In this document: one piece after another, positions 31,412-43,500 of the stretch
How the letters are laid out: every line of letters begins with the position of its first letter
Numbering within the stretch: the first letter of the stretch is position 1
From: Sphaerulina vaccinii
Taxonomy: Eukaryota > Ascomycota > Dothideomycetes > Mycosphaerellales > Mycosphaerellaceae
Direction: 5' to 3'
Assembly (NCBI GenBank): GCA_022570795.1
Contig: JAKUDP010000003.1
Span: 434,001 to 498,000 of the forward strand
Length of the DNA stretch: 64,000 nt
Translations under genes and position numbers: made by a program
Notes under the pieces: generated by a model
What the model saw: only the letters and a program-made list of their open reading frames with translations
The model's database searches: none
What the model was told of the DNA's origin: nothing

Positions 31412-33382
31412 TCAGTACACAGTCCCGTCCTTCTTCACACCATGCTTCGCCTTCACAGGTCTGCTAGGACTATGCGAATCCACACGCTTCACATGAGAAT
31501 GTCCCTCATGATCATGATCCATATGATCATGTTCCTCCTCACCATCATCCCAATCCGGGAAACCATCGTCAAAAAGATCTTGCAACTTCTTCTCCTTCTC
31601 AGCCATACCGTCCTTGTGATTCGGTCCCTCGCCTTCACACATGACATCTTCCCAAAGCTGCCACTCCTCGTCGTTGAGCAAGCAAGCATCTAAGACAAAC
31701 TCTATACCTTTGATATCAAGACTCTCGCCAATGAAGACTAACTCTTGTCTGCGATCACCGTACTTTCCACCAGCTTGTAAGTCATGACGAACAAGTTCGT
31801 CGATACCCTCGTTTCCTGTTTCATATTCCGAAGACGGGATAGTACAGAACCACGGACGACCACCTGCGAGCGTGAGCATCGCACCTGCTTGACTCCATTC
31901 TCCTGCTCGGCCTGGACGAGTCGCGAGCCAGTATTCGCCTTTGGAGCGGAAGAGTTTGGAGAAGAGGGTGTGTTTGCATTTGTTGGCGAGGATGACGCTG
32001 TTTTCGGGGAGTTCGAGTGGGTCTTCGTCGATCTCGTCTTCTTCCTCTTCCTCTTCCTCTTCGTCGTCTTCCATTTCTTCGTCGGAATCTTCTGTATCGT
32101 CTTCGTCTTCGTCTTCTTCTTCCTCGACTTGAGGATGTTGGAGAATGAACTTGTCGTGAAGTAGGGCGAAGAGGCGGCGAGGATGGAATGGTCGACGACG
32201 GACGTAGACGAAGTTTCGGACGTTGTATCTGGGAGATTTCAGTACATGTCCCGAGCTTGGAATATGAAGGTAAGACATACTCTTCAGTTTCCGGCTTAGG
32301 AGTGACCATCTTCTTTCCATTGACTTCTCGGATCGTCATCTCATGCAAGTCTTGTAGCCAGCCATAGCCTGTTTGTGCGACTTCGAGGTTGAACTAGGCC
32401 ATACATCAGTACATCATATACAGATCGGAGGTTCTGGACAACTTACCATGCCAGTATTGACGATCTCCTTGACATCAATCTTGCCATAGCTCGACTCAAT
32501 GACTTTGGCTCGGTGATTGAGCTTCTTGATCAAGTCAAGGACACGCGTGCGGTCTTTCTTGCTAATCATGTCGATCTTGTTGAGAACAATCACATCTGCG
32601 AACTCGATCTGGTCGACCATCAGGTCGCTGACTGTGCGTTCATCTTCAGCTGTCACATCGTCACGTCGAGCAGAGAGCAAGTCTGCCGTCTCGAAGTCGT
32701 GGAATATGGTGAAGGCATCGATGACCTGCTCGTCGTCAGTATGAGCGTGATATCGGGCGATTCATATGCCGCTTACCGTGCAGGTTGTATCAAGCTTAGC
32801 GAACTTGTCCAGCCCTCCAGCTTCCTTGATACGCTTCAGTGATGCCAAAGTGTCAGCGTCAAGTCCTTCTGGACCCTCGCCCATCTGGCTGATCTGTTCG
32901 GCAAGACGAGAGTCGAAGGTCTCAGCGACTTGCTCTGGCTCGGAGATACCGCTGCTTTCCACGATGATATAATCGAACTCGGCCAGCTCAGCAAGACGAA
33001 CAAGTTCCTCGAGAAGATCGCCACGCAGGGTGCAGCAGATACAGCCATTCTGTAAAGCAATGACCTTCTCTTGGGTCTTGGCTATGCGGTGAGTGTTGCG
33101 GATTAAATTCGCGTCCACGTTCACCCTGGTCAAGGTCAGCTTCATCACATAGCATATCCAAGGAATGACTTACTCGCCGATATCGTTGACGATGACTGCT
33201 ATGCGCAGACCATGCTCGCTACGAAGGATATGCTGTAGCAATGTCGTCTTGCCAGCGCCGAGGAAACCAGATAAGAGCGTGACTGGCAGTGCTTTGACTG
33301 GAGTTGATGACTGCTTCCTTGAGCCAGCTTTCTTCGCAACGGCTTTCGCGCCAGACTTCGCAGAGGTCTTGATCTTAGGCAT
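31412..33382 (-). CDS. CobW/COG0523-family GTPase (putative zinc metallochaperone)
   Basis: G3E-type P-loop GTPase of 588 residues; relatives (Zng1 and bacterial ZigA/YjiA) hand zinc or other metals to client enzymes. Five exons join in frame: 33382-33174, 33125-32777, 32725-32447, 32393-32281, 32228-31412. Walker A is SGFLGAGKTTLLQ, the metal site is GCICCT (CxCC), the switch region is VESSGISEPEQV and the base-specific motif is NKID. The CobW C-terminal domain follows (FVYVRRRPFHPRRLFALLH), interrupted by a long run of Glu/Asp. The tail has a His/Asp-rich stretch (EEHDHMDHDHEGHSHVKR) that could bind metal. The start at 33382 (MPKIKTSAKSG) has a basic leader; no target signal is clear. Client protein unknown. 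Confidence 0.93.
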
Positions 33383-34336
33383 TGTGGTGGTATGGTATGT
33401 CTTCTTCTGTTGTGATGTCGTGTAGGATCCTGGCAATACAATACTCCATGCTGTCTGAAATACCTGTTGTGTGAGTTCATGAATGAACACCTGAATGGTT
33501 TCTGACTGTGATGGTCAGCCAACAGTCAGCCAATCGACATGCTGGCAACGATAAGCATGACCACAGATTCCTCTGCATACTCTGCGCCGCCTTGTCTAGG
33601 TTCTGGTGTTTGGTCGGCTCTTCAAAGGCACAATTGCGTTCTGCAACTGGTCAAGACTGATCTGGTTGCTTCTTCATCCACTATGCTCAGGCGCAGGCAC
33701 TTTCGAACAGCGCAATGTGAGTTCTGCCGCAATAACGGCTAATCGTGGCGCTCTCAGATAAATCGTACTGCTATATATGCGGCATGACTGCTCAGTGCTG
33801 TTGTACAGTTGTCCTGCAATCTGCTACACCCGGCAGAGCACTGGGATCCTCGGACTTGCACGTTCGCACACCTCCAGTGCATATAACACAGTGGCAATGG
33901 GAAGCTCTCGATCACTCATGCTCGTCAATGGTTCCAAGCAAAGTCGAAGAGTGGTAACTGCAGATGTCCGTAGGACACCCACACGCCGTACATCCTCGTG
34001 AGCGCTGCATCGTTAGACGCGATCCGTTAGGCACTGTGGGCCTGGTGACTGCGTCAGAAGGAAGATGGTGAAAGCGCAAGCAAAGCTGATGAGGTGTTGT
34101 TGGAAAGATGCAGATTCGTCGAATCAGCTGCATTGGATTGTCAGCAATTTCGACCTGCCAAGCATCGTGATGCACGCACCCCAAACTCATGCTCGCGGCA
34201 AAGCGATCAAACATCGGAAAGTTTCTCTGAACACCCTTAGGAAATCTTTACGGGCGTCTTAATACGCAGTGCCCAGGTTGCTTCTCATGGAGTGACATGA
34301 TCTCGGGCTCAGCTCCAGTTCCCTACGTTTGGTCGC
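33383..34336. other. Intergenic, CobW promoter and glycosidase 3' flank
   Basis: About 950 bases. Nothing recognised. Confidence 0.5.
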
Positions 34337-35865
34337 TCACCGCAGGCCATGGCATGTCATATTTCCAATATCAAGTTCAGTCCTGGTACGGATCCACGGT
34401 CCCTGGAAGTACTCGTACAAACGTGTCAGTTCGCTGGGCCATGCGAAGAAGGCTTCAGATTCGACACCGAGCACCTGTAGGAATGGTCAGAACAGGCGAG
34501 AACACTACTCATTGTACGACTCACATCTTCATGCTCAGTCAGGTACGTCTCAAGACATATACCACTGCATACACAGTCCCGCCAAGCCGCTCCTAGCAGC
34601 AGTAGGAATGCTTGTCCTTCCGCACTCCCTTCAATTGGGACTTTCGACTTGGCGTCCAGTGGATTGGCAGCTGGTTTCGCGAAGCCATCCTCATCAATTC
34701 GTAACGTGACTGCGTGTCGCTTCGAATGTGCCCAATCGAGGTATCTTCTCGAGCCGAACACAGTAGGGTTCATCACCGCCATGCGATATGCAGTAGCAGC
34801 CAGAAGAGACGTGCCAGATGTTTCACCAGCATACCCACTATCACCCAAGTAGTTTCGTAGCAAGCCGGAATCATCGTCATCTGTGCTAATGGCAGCATCG
34901 AAGATCTCTCCAATCCATGCATCAAGGTCTTCCTTATCCTGTGCCAGAGTGGCGTTGCTCGGAGGCCATGCGCTCAAGGAAGCTCTTACTCTTGCCATTC
35001 CGTACGCTGCCCATGCATTGCCAGTACTCCAAGCGCCCTCATCCAGATTCTCGACTGCTCCTTCAATGTGCTTCCACAGACCTTTTGTCGAACCGGTCTC
35101 GATATGTAACACATCTCTGTAGAGGCCGATCTGTTTGACAGCCTCATGCATGAGCTCCGTATTATCATTGGCTACTGCCTGATACGCGAGAAATGGCGGG
35201 AACATGGCAATTGCGTCGGACCAAAGCTCAGCGCTACCATGTCGATGGCTGATGGCACCGTTGGCGTAGCGAGGGGCGTGCTCAAGTAGCAGATCGCTCT
35301 GCCTTTCAGCAGCATCACGATACTCTTTGCTGTTCCATGATCTCTGACCTAGCATGAGAGCCGCGACTCCAAGAGCTGCAGGATCAGACACAGCGCCATT
35401 CTCCTCGTCGAACAGTGACTCTCCAAGCACCTTAATCTTCCTTTGTGCGTACAACGAAGCCTCGTCCAGTCTGAGTCCGACTCTCGGCAGCTTGCCTCCA
35501 GGGAAGGGTTCAGGTCCGAAGACTGATCTTTCAGGATTGTAGATCTGCATGATGCCTTCATGAGCATAGCCAATTTCCCAGGAGTGCTTCGACAATGTTT
35601 CTGCCTGGCTCAATGCTGCGTTCACTGGGAAGGAGTAGTTGAAAGTGGCTTTACAGTCTTCATAGTTCGAAGTATCAAGACCTGGCGTGTGCAGAAATCT
35701 CAGGAAGAGAAGAGCGATGGCCACAGCCGCCACTGCGATATATGCTGGCATCCATTTCGTTGATTTTGACCAAGTGCCAGGATCCGCTATTGTGTAAGGC
35801 CGGACCTCGACGGCATCGGGTTCAGTATCTTGTACTTCAGGTTTCCGTCTACGGATCTCTGCCAT
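34337..35865 (-). CDS. Membrane-anchored six-hairpin glycosidase-like protein (GH88/GH105 fold)
   Basis: 492 residues from exons 35865-34525 and 34474-34337. A single transmembrane segment (MPAYIAVAAVAIALLFLRFL, about residues 39-58) after a charged N-terminus suggests a type II membrane protein. The luminal/outer part resembles the (alpha/alpha)6 barrel of unsaturated rhamnogalacturonyl or glucuronyl hydrolases: RHGSAELWSDAIAMFPPFLA, ENLDEGAWSTGNAWAAYGMA, and EGSAEGQAFLLLLGAAWRD. W-S-D and W-S-T-G-N-A-W are typical of the fold. Proposed intron 34475-34524 (GTGAGT donor, CTGAC branch, CTACAG acceptor) replaces a dubious tail with 45 residues (VESEAFFAWPSELTRLYEYF). Activity on cell-wall or pectin sugars is inference. 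Confidence 0.8.
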
Positions 35866-36382
35866 ACTGGCGATGTGTTGATGTTTTCACATCCTTCATG
35901 TTGATGTTGAGGAAGAGGAATAACTTGGACGAACGCGTCGCACGTGTCGGCATCGTCCAATCGGCTTCTTGGCGGCCAAAGTTGGGCAGATCCTGGCAGC
36001 TCCACAATCACAATTAACCCCGAGTTGTCTTCGAATGTCGAGATATTGAGTGGCGGTTGGGCTCAGAGTTCCACAGACAAAGCCAGAGTGTAGAGGGTTG
36101 CAAAAGCTGCTGAACATGTCAACCGAGTGATTACTACAGGAGCGGGCCTGTGAAACTGCTCTTCTTCTCACCATCATACTCTGTGGGTTACCATGCTTTC
36201 GAGGAGCCATGGACGAACAATCGCGGTTGTACCGATGAAGTATATGTCGCCACGTATCAAGAATAATTGCACACTCGGAGCGTTGCTTTGTCTTCGTCTG
36301 TCGATAACGCTAGAAGCTAATAGCGATCTTGCTCATTTGACTACTGTATGTCAGTGCCTCACCAAGACTCTGTCAAACGAAT
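35866..36382. other. Divergent intergenic, glycosidase / F-box-like gene
   Basis: About 520 bases with both promoters; nothing distinct seen. Confidence 0.5.
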
Positions 36383-37216
36383 ATGGCTCCCAAGAGTCTC
36401 CTGGACCTGCCGACAGAACTCCGTCTCCAGATCTACGACATGATCATAGATGAACCCATCAACTGCAACGTCCTCTTGCGCTGGAGTAATTCCTGTTGTT
36501 CTCAGCCGAACAAGAACAAGCATGACAGGCTGAACATCCTGTGGGTCAACCTGCTTGTCATCTGCTGGAAGATCAGATCGGAGCTCAAATTGCACCTGGC
36601 CGCCAAAGCCCAGGCTTACACCGCCGACATTGAGGCCATGGGAAGATCGAGACTTGGACCCATGACCTGGCGAGCTATCCGCTGCGCACCAACGGACATT
36701 CAGACCGTCACTGTCAACTATTTGGCAAGCACCAAAGGTCATCACCGTTACAGAGGTTGTGGAGGATACTGCGATATTGTCTCTCACCTCTATCAAGCCT
36801 TGAACGTTCTGCTTCACTGTGGCCCGCGAATGGACGTTCACAAAGCACTTGATGCGCCAATGCACATCAAGAAACTAGTCGTCAATGTCTGTCTCTCCCG
36901 CACATTGTCTGACTCAGAAGGCTCCGGAGAGATCGAGAAAGAGGAGGCCGAGGAGGAGGAGCTGCCGTATAGTGATGCAGAATTAAACACACAGAGGCGG
37001 GTGGCTAGATCCATACGTGGTTTCGCTCAAGACCTGTGCGACCAAGGCATGCTGTACGGTCTCGTAGATACCTTTGAAATCAGACATGGCGACAATGTCG
37101 AGACGCTGAAGGTCCATGATCGCGGAGTCTGGGTAATGCCCAAGTTATGGAAAGGATGCGGGTTTGATTGGGGACTCGAGCATTTCCGTACTGGCAAGTG
37201 GTCGTCGTCTTACTGA
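36383..37216 (+). CDS. F-box-like protein of a fungal expanded family
   Basis: Intronless, 277 residues. The N-terminus SLLDLPTELRLQIYDMIIDE fits the short F-box-like motif (LLxLPxELRxxIY) that opens many Dothideomycete proteins of unknown target. The rest shows no domain I recognise: a Cys-containing region (NVLLRWSNSCCSQPNKN), an acidic linker (EKEEAEEEELPYSD) and a C-terminal Trp-rich end. If a true F-box, it would recruit a substrate to an SCF ubiquitin ligase; many of these proteins lack proof of that. It stands between two secretory-pathway genes but no link is implied. Confidence 0.7.
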   Translation: MAPKSLLDLPTELRLQIYDMIIDEPINCNVLLRWSNSCCSQPNKNKHDRLNILWVNLLVICWKIRSELKLHLAAKAQAYTADIEAMGRSRLGPMTWRAIRCAPTDIQTVTVNYLASTKGHHRYRGCGGYCDIVSHLYQALNVLLHCGPRMDVHKALDAPMHIKKLVVNVCLSRTLSDSEGSGEIEKEEAEEEELPYSDAELNTQRRVARSIRGFAQDLCDQGMLYGLVDTFEIRHGDNVETLKVHDRGVWVMPKLWKGCGFDWGLEHFRTGKWSSSY

Positions 37217-37828
37217 GGCAGAGAGGGAAGCGTCGGTCTTCCATCTTGCCACGGATGCAAAACTGAACGTGCTGCCTGCTGCTCGAAACCAGCTGTGGTA
37301 TAGTACGTGATGAATGTCAGTGTGATGGTGCAAACAGAAAAGGGCTTGAGGACGGAGGTAATGGATAAGCGGCACCCGATGGTAGCACAAAGTATGCAAG
37401 GATCCGTGAGCATCCGCTTTCCGTAGACGTCTTATAAAGGACTTCACGTCCCTCTTACTTCTTCTCTACGCCGACATGCATCTTTTGAAGATGGCTTGCG
37501 AACGACAGATGTGTTGGATACGACATGGCGCCGTGTCTGGACACTTACACGTCGTTCGTCGCTCCCCTCTCAAGCCGGCCAAGCGAGGCGAGGCCAGGCG
37601 CATCGGCAATTGCGCTACCTAGGAAGGTGAGACCACGAATCGCACCTATGGCAGGATCGAGGCTTGCAGATTCAGTGAGGCTTTCTTTTGCGCCCCTATG
37701 TTGTTGCTTTTCACATACCATTGTACACAGTGCGAAGTGCTGAAGACGGCATACCGGAGCCCATGGCAAGATAGCGAGAGGGAGAAAGTGCCTGATGCAC
37801 TGGAGTAGAGCGTTCACGAACGCTCACG
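37217..37828. other. Intergenic F-box-like / GT90
   Basis: About 610 bases, no gene recognised. Confidence 0.5.
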
Positions 37829-39294
37829 ATGAAGGCCCTCCTCTCGGCAGTGCCAATGGGCAGGAGCGGCCGACTTCTGCTGCTGGCCAGCCTGATTCTC
37901 CCAGCACTGGCAATCTATACCATTTGGTATGGTATGAACTCTGACAAGGACGACATACCGGCCTTACTACTTCAGGTCATTCCGGCTGGCCATGCAACTT
38001 GTGAGAAGGCCACGATCTTCCAATGTTCATCTTGCCTAGAGCAGAACTGGGCCACGAACCGCAACGAAACTGACATCTGGTCCTACCAATATGGGCGTGA
38101 CGACAGAAACGAAGGCTTAAGCGAACTGCAGTGTGAAGTTGCCTTTCCCGGCCTTTTCGAGGACATACACCAAGGCACAAATTACTGGCAGCATCAGAGG
38201 CAGACCACGATCGCTCCGAGAATGCTAGACAGAATCGACGTGCAGTACGGCATGACTAGAGCTATGATCTTCAATGGCGATCTTTACATAATCCAGAGCA
38301 GGTCTATGGGAGAAGATCATCGAAGAAAGACCTTAGCCGCGTTGAGCTCCATGTATCGAGCTCTGTCAGCTACTGGCGACCGAAGGAGCCTACCCAACAT
38401 CGAATTCGTGTTCTCGATCGAGGACAAGGCTACAGATGTCACAAGCAGCAGAACGGAACCACTCTGGGTGTTGGCAAGGAAAGCTTCTGAGCAGTCTTTC
38501 TTCCTGCTGCCTGACTTCGGCCTATGGGTAAGTTCATAGATGAAGCATTCGCCTCTCCGACTTTCGCTGATCTCCGACAGGCCTGGGATAACATAATTGA
38601 AGGCAAGAATAATGAGGTCGGACCATACGACGAAGTAGTCAACAAAGCATTAGCGGTTGAGAAAGGAATCAACTTCCTTGACAAGTTTCCTCAGCTCGTA
38701 TGGCGAGGTAAACTGAGCTTCGCACCTAAGCTGAGACGAGGACTACTCGAAGCCGCTAGAGACCAGGAGTGGAACGATGTCAAAGAGCTCAATTGGAATG
38801 CCAAACAGAACTATCTGGCTCTCGATGAGCATTGCAAGTACCAATTCATTGCACATGTGGAGGGCCGCTCCTACTCCGCGTCGCTGAAGTACCGGCAAGC
38901 CTGTAGATCGGTCATTGTCGCGCACAAGCTGCAATACATTCAGCACCATCACTACCTGTTGGTATCTGAAGGACCTCATCAGAACTACGTTCAGGTGGAA
39001 CGCGACTTCTCTGACCTGGCGCCCAAGATGGAAGAGCTCCTCGCCAACCCATTCAAGGCCCAGGTGATCGCCGATAATCAAGTGCGTACTTTCCGAGAAC
39101 GTTACTTGACTCCTGCCGCAGAAGCATGCTATTGGAGAGCTCTGTGGAGAGGCTATCGTTCTGTCTCCGAAGAGGCCAATTTGTGGTATACCGACAGCAT
39201 TGGCGCAAAAGCGAAACGCGGTTTGAGGTACGAGACCTTTGTGCTGCTGTCCAGCGACGAAATGTTGGACTATGCCGCAAGATGGGAGGGCTGA
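37829..39294 (+). CDS. GT90 (CAP10-like) glycosyltransferase
   Basis: Type II Golgi membrane enzyme of 470 residues, related to Cryptococcus Cap10/Cxt1 and animal POGLUT, which add xylose or glucose to glycans. Exons 37829-38527 and 38581-39294; the 53-nt intron has GTAAGT, CTGAT and CCGACAG signals. The N-terminal anchor is LLLLASLILPALAIYTIWYG. Family motifs: NIEFVFSIEDKA, LLPDFGLW-AWDNI (formed only after splicing), VWRGKLSF, KYQFIAHVEGRSYSASLKY (the family's nucleotide-sugar block) and the HHYLLVSEGPHQNYVQVERD region. The C-terminus RFEV-type tail is absent; the protein ends LDYAARWEG. Donor sugar and acceptor are unknown. Confidence 0.9.
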
Positions 39295-39671
39295 GCTGGC
39301 GCCTCTGCTTGTTGCTTACCATTCAGAGCAATGCAGTGTTTGCTGCTTGCTATCTAGCTCTCATGACGACCACCTGCCTGAATATGCTGATTCAAGCGCA
39401 TGTTCGCGTACCGGTTACGAGTGGCTGCCGCTGCAGCGCAGAGGTGAGGCTTGAGCAACCGTCCCGCCTCGTATCGGACGCGTGTCGCGACTTCGAGCCA
39501 GTTCCTGTTAAGCTCGAAAAGACTGAAGGTTGACTAAATGTCCGCGCATGGATGATGGAAGGTAGACGAGGACCTTGATTGCAGTGATTTATCTCAGAAA
39601 GGAATGGAGCCATGTACATAGACAAGTACTCTATCACCTCAGCTGATATCATCTTATGAGAACTACACGTC

Positions 39672-39729
<58 letters not shown>

Positions 39730-40572
39730 CCATCATCTATCTGACATACATACTACATTCGTCCAACCTCCGAACCTATCAAGCTCCAGCACGTTCATAG
39801 TCAGTCATGCTTGTATCCATCCAACAACCACAAGTCCCTACATCAAATCGGGGACATTCCGTCGGCCCATTTCGCCACATCCAGCACAAGGCCGAAACCC
39901 TGCATCACGTTCCGGTCGGCGCTCAGACCTGTATACAGCAACATCACCTGCTAAGCTAATTTCAGGTTCGTGATCATTGGCATGCCAGTAAACGGGAGCT
40001 AACGGCTGCAGAGCTCTACGGCGACGATTGCTACTATGAGTAATGTTCGAGAAGAACGCACGACAGTACTGTATATGGCATGGAGGTTTCGCGCCGATGG
40101 ATGGGAAGGTCGCGCCGATGACATGGAAGGATCAACAGCACCAGCGTATACATACATGTATAAGGATGTCATCGCGGGATGATTAGTAGATGGAATCAGT
40201 GTGGTCAAATCATGATAATTTCGAACAGACTAGCATTTGGGTGCTGCGCATACATGCATGATTCTGCTGCTGTCTATTCTTCTTTTCTTTTCCGTTTCGC
40301 TATCGAATGCAGACGCCAACGCTCAAAGGAGTACTAGAACTAGTCGATAACTCTGCGCTTCTCTGCAGCAGCATTCGCACGCGCATCCAAGGCTGAGACA
40401 GCCTCAGCAAATAGGATGTGGCTTTCGTGATAATCATGTTAGCGCTCTCATCTGCCAGATGCAATGGAGCTTGTTTCGCCTGAGTCTATCGCAACATTCG
40501 CGCGTTGTAGTGTAGCATGCCATTCAGTATCTGTACAACCATAACTCCACAAAAGACCTCTTTTCGTGGCTC
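39295..40572. other. Intergenic between convergent GT90 and Ubp15 genes, with microsatellite
   Basis: About 1.3 kb of two 3' flanks. The only distinct element is the CAA run at 39673-39730. Confidence 0.55.
39673..39730. repeat. (CAA)n microsatellite, about 19 units
   Basis: An uninterrupted CAA/ACA trinucleotide run of 58 bases. Likely length-polymorphic; lies outside any gene model. Confidence 0.97.
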
Positions 40573-43500
40573 CTATCGAATGTTGAGGCTTTCATAGCGG
40601 GCCCAGTTTTGGCGGTTGCGGTTGGGATGCTCCAGACCAATGTGATCTTCAGGACCGAGCTTTTCCGAGAGAATATCATCTGCAGACACAAGTTAGTTCT
40701 TTGAAAGCGCATCATAAGAGATAAAGGCAGGAAATGCCTACCATCCTCGATCCAGGTGGGCCTGCTGTAGATTTGGCCACCCTTCACAACGCCAAACTTG
40801 ATCTTCTCAAGGTTCTTGCCCTTGAAACCCGTTCTCTTCGATATTCGCTCCTTTGCATCCTTGAACGTCTCGCCATTCTTGACGAAGAAGATGAAGGGTA
40901 CGCCATGTGCCTTTGCTGGCTCCTTCTCGAAGTGAAAACAATAGACCAGTCGATCGCCGTTTTCCTTGTCCAGTTGTGACTCTTCTTCTGGTATTCGCTC
41001 AGCGTACACGTTCATGAACTCGTTAAGCGCGATGACCCCGTGCGTGTGAGGAAGGATCTTGTATACTTTGTTGCTGTGCACTTCGTAGAAGCGGATCTGA
41101 TCCATGATCTCGTCGGGTAGATTTGCACGTTGTTGGAGCGCTTGGAGCACGTCGGTGAAGTCTCCCGTCTTATGCACGAGCAAGTCATGCGCCTCTTCTT
41201 TCTGAATGCCATCAGTAAGCCATGTTACCTTCACAATCTTGCGTTGCTCAAGGTCTGTAAGGCTCATTTCCAGCACTTCGTAGAACAGATGATCAGGCGC
41301 TTGCGATGGCGCATAATTATAGGTGCCGTATCCACTGCTGCCGAAGAGGATGTGGTTCACTGTCGAGTTTTGTGACCTCTTAACTACCGCCCGAGGCTTA
41401 CCACTCTGAATGTTAGTCGTTGTGAAGCGGATATGCGAAGGCTCGATAGGTGTATCACTCTTCGATGACAGGTAGTCGGCAACCTTATGCGCAAGAGCGT
41501 CGTATGTGTCCTTCTTGGATAGAGCAAGCTGGAATGTCACATCGTCTTCGGTGCGGAGTTGTAGATTGTTTACCGACTTCGGCGAAAAGTTGACGAACAA
41601 GCGATTCATGAGGAAGTCATAAAACGCAGGGGCATCCAGACACGCAGTGGGGTTGGTTTGTCTTATAGCAGACTGTTCCGCATCCGAAAGGGCTCGTTGA
41701 AAGCAGATGATGTCGCCATCCTGTATCTCGGCAGCCACCAAAGTGTTCTTAGGCTTCATGGGCTCGATGTAGTTCTGCTTGATCTCTTCGAAGAGCTGTA
41801 GAGGGACTTCTCCAGCTTGCCAGCCCATCATGGACAGTATGGGCTGTGCCAAACTTTCAGCTCTGTCGTTGGGCATCATGTAGACATGGCCAACGCCGCG
41901 TAACTCTTGTTTGTCGACATCAAAGTACTTCAAGAACAAGATGATGGGCTTGTTGTTCTGGCTCTGGACGCCGTTCGACACCGATTGAGTGTAATCTTCG
42001 TTGTCCGACTTCCAGATGGGCTTGCCTTCCGAGTCGCGTGTTGTCTCTTCCACGTAAAGCCTGAAACCGGAACTGCGTGTGCTGAACTTCTCTGCCGCCT
42101 CTTGTAGAGTCATGTCACCCCACACCAAGGGATGATCAGGTCGCACAGTGCCATTCTGGCGATTAACCATGATCCAGGGGCGAACGAGATCCGCATCGAG
42201 ACCTTGCTGTTCGGCAACGTACTTGTTGAACTGTGATATTGTCATACTTCTCAGCAGGCGATAGACAGTAGGTGCTGCAGGGTTTGTTGTAGCTTCATCT
42301 TGCCACGGTATCAGATCTTGACCGTCGTGTAACTGATAATTCCGCTGGGTCGCAACAAGGACGGGCATATACAAATGGGCTTCCTCTTTCTCCTTTCGTC
42401 GGCGCTCAACCAATAGACGCTCCTCCTTGAGCTTAGCAGGAAGGTGCTCTGGTGGTTTGGCCTGTTCGTCCGAGAGAATGATTTGATCAAGTCGGCTTTC
42501 GCGAATGTACACCAGCATGTATGCGTTATTCGAACGCTTCGTAGACCATTGGCGCGTGTATGGATTTTGGCCCTTCTGCACTCCATTGACGCCTTGGTAG
42601 TCACCGCCGAAGTTGTCGTCTATAGCTTCTCGCTTCGTCGCACGCGTAACGCGATCATCATCGAATCGATAGAACTGCCCATTCTTCTCTGGTTTCAGGA
42701 AAGCGTAATAGTGCCCAGCGTTCAGGTCGCCGGAATGAACAAGCACGCCGTGGAGGTGATAGATGTAAGGCTCTGACTTGTCTGCGGTCTCATCAAGATA
42801 TGGTGATGCGTCGAAGATCTCCGGAAACTCGTATCGGTCATTAACTTTCATCATGGCGTCTCGTTGGAAGTCGTACTCGAATCGTTTCAGCTGCAGATGC
42901 AGAACATTCGGAAAGCTCTCAAAAATCACACCTTTCTTGGCATCTTGCAGACCGAATCCTTCAGCGGCGTACTTGTTGTCGCCTTCTAAAGTTTCAACCT
43001 GAACATAGTCCTTGAAACTGTCATGAACTCCTTTGCATCCAGAAACGTTCAGCTGCAGGTCCCAGAAGTCCTCTATCCGGCTGGACTCGTACTCGACGTT
43101 GATGCATCTCAAGTATGTCTTCATCTTACCAACAAACATTTGCTCCAGCGCGTTCTCCGCCTCAGTGCCCTTCATGCGTGCTTCCAGCTTCTCCATCAGG
43201 ATTCGAGACAGCTCTTGCACATCTTGCTGCTCGAAGATCTGGCGACTCTCCCAGCCAAAGGATCGCGTGAGCTCGTTAGTTGACACAGCGACTTGATCGG
43301 CCTGTAAGCTGTAGAACAGCCGCTGAAGCATGTATGCTGAATTCGATGCCTCTTTCTCCTCTGGTGTTTCGGTGGGTATCTGGTACACTGCTTTTCGGAA
43401 TGCGCCAGTGAGGTATAACGATTGCAGTAGAGAGTTGAGGTAACATGTGGCTCCTTGATTCCTTAGACCGACCATGCCGGTCTCCTTCTTGCTGTCGTAG

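Noticed and set aside
31941..32132. Serine-run frame on the plus strand
   Set aside because: It is the antisense of the Glu/Asp-rich part of the CobW gene.
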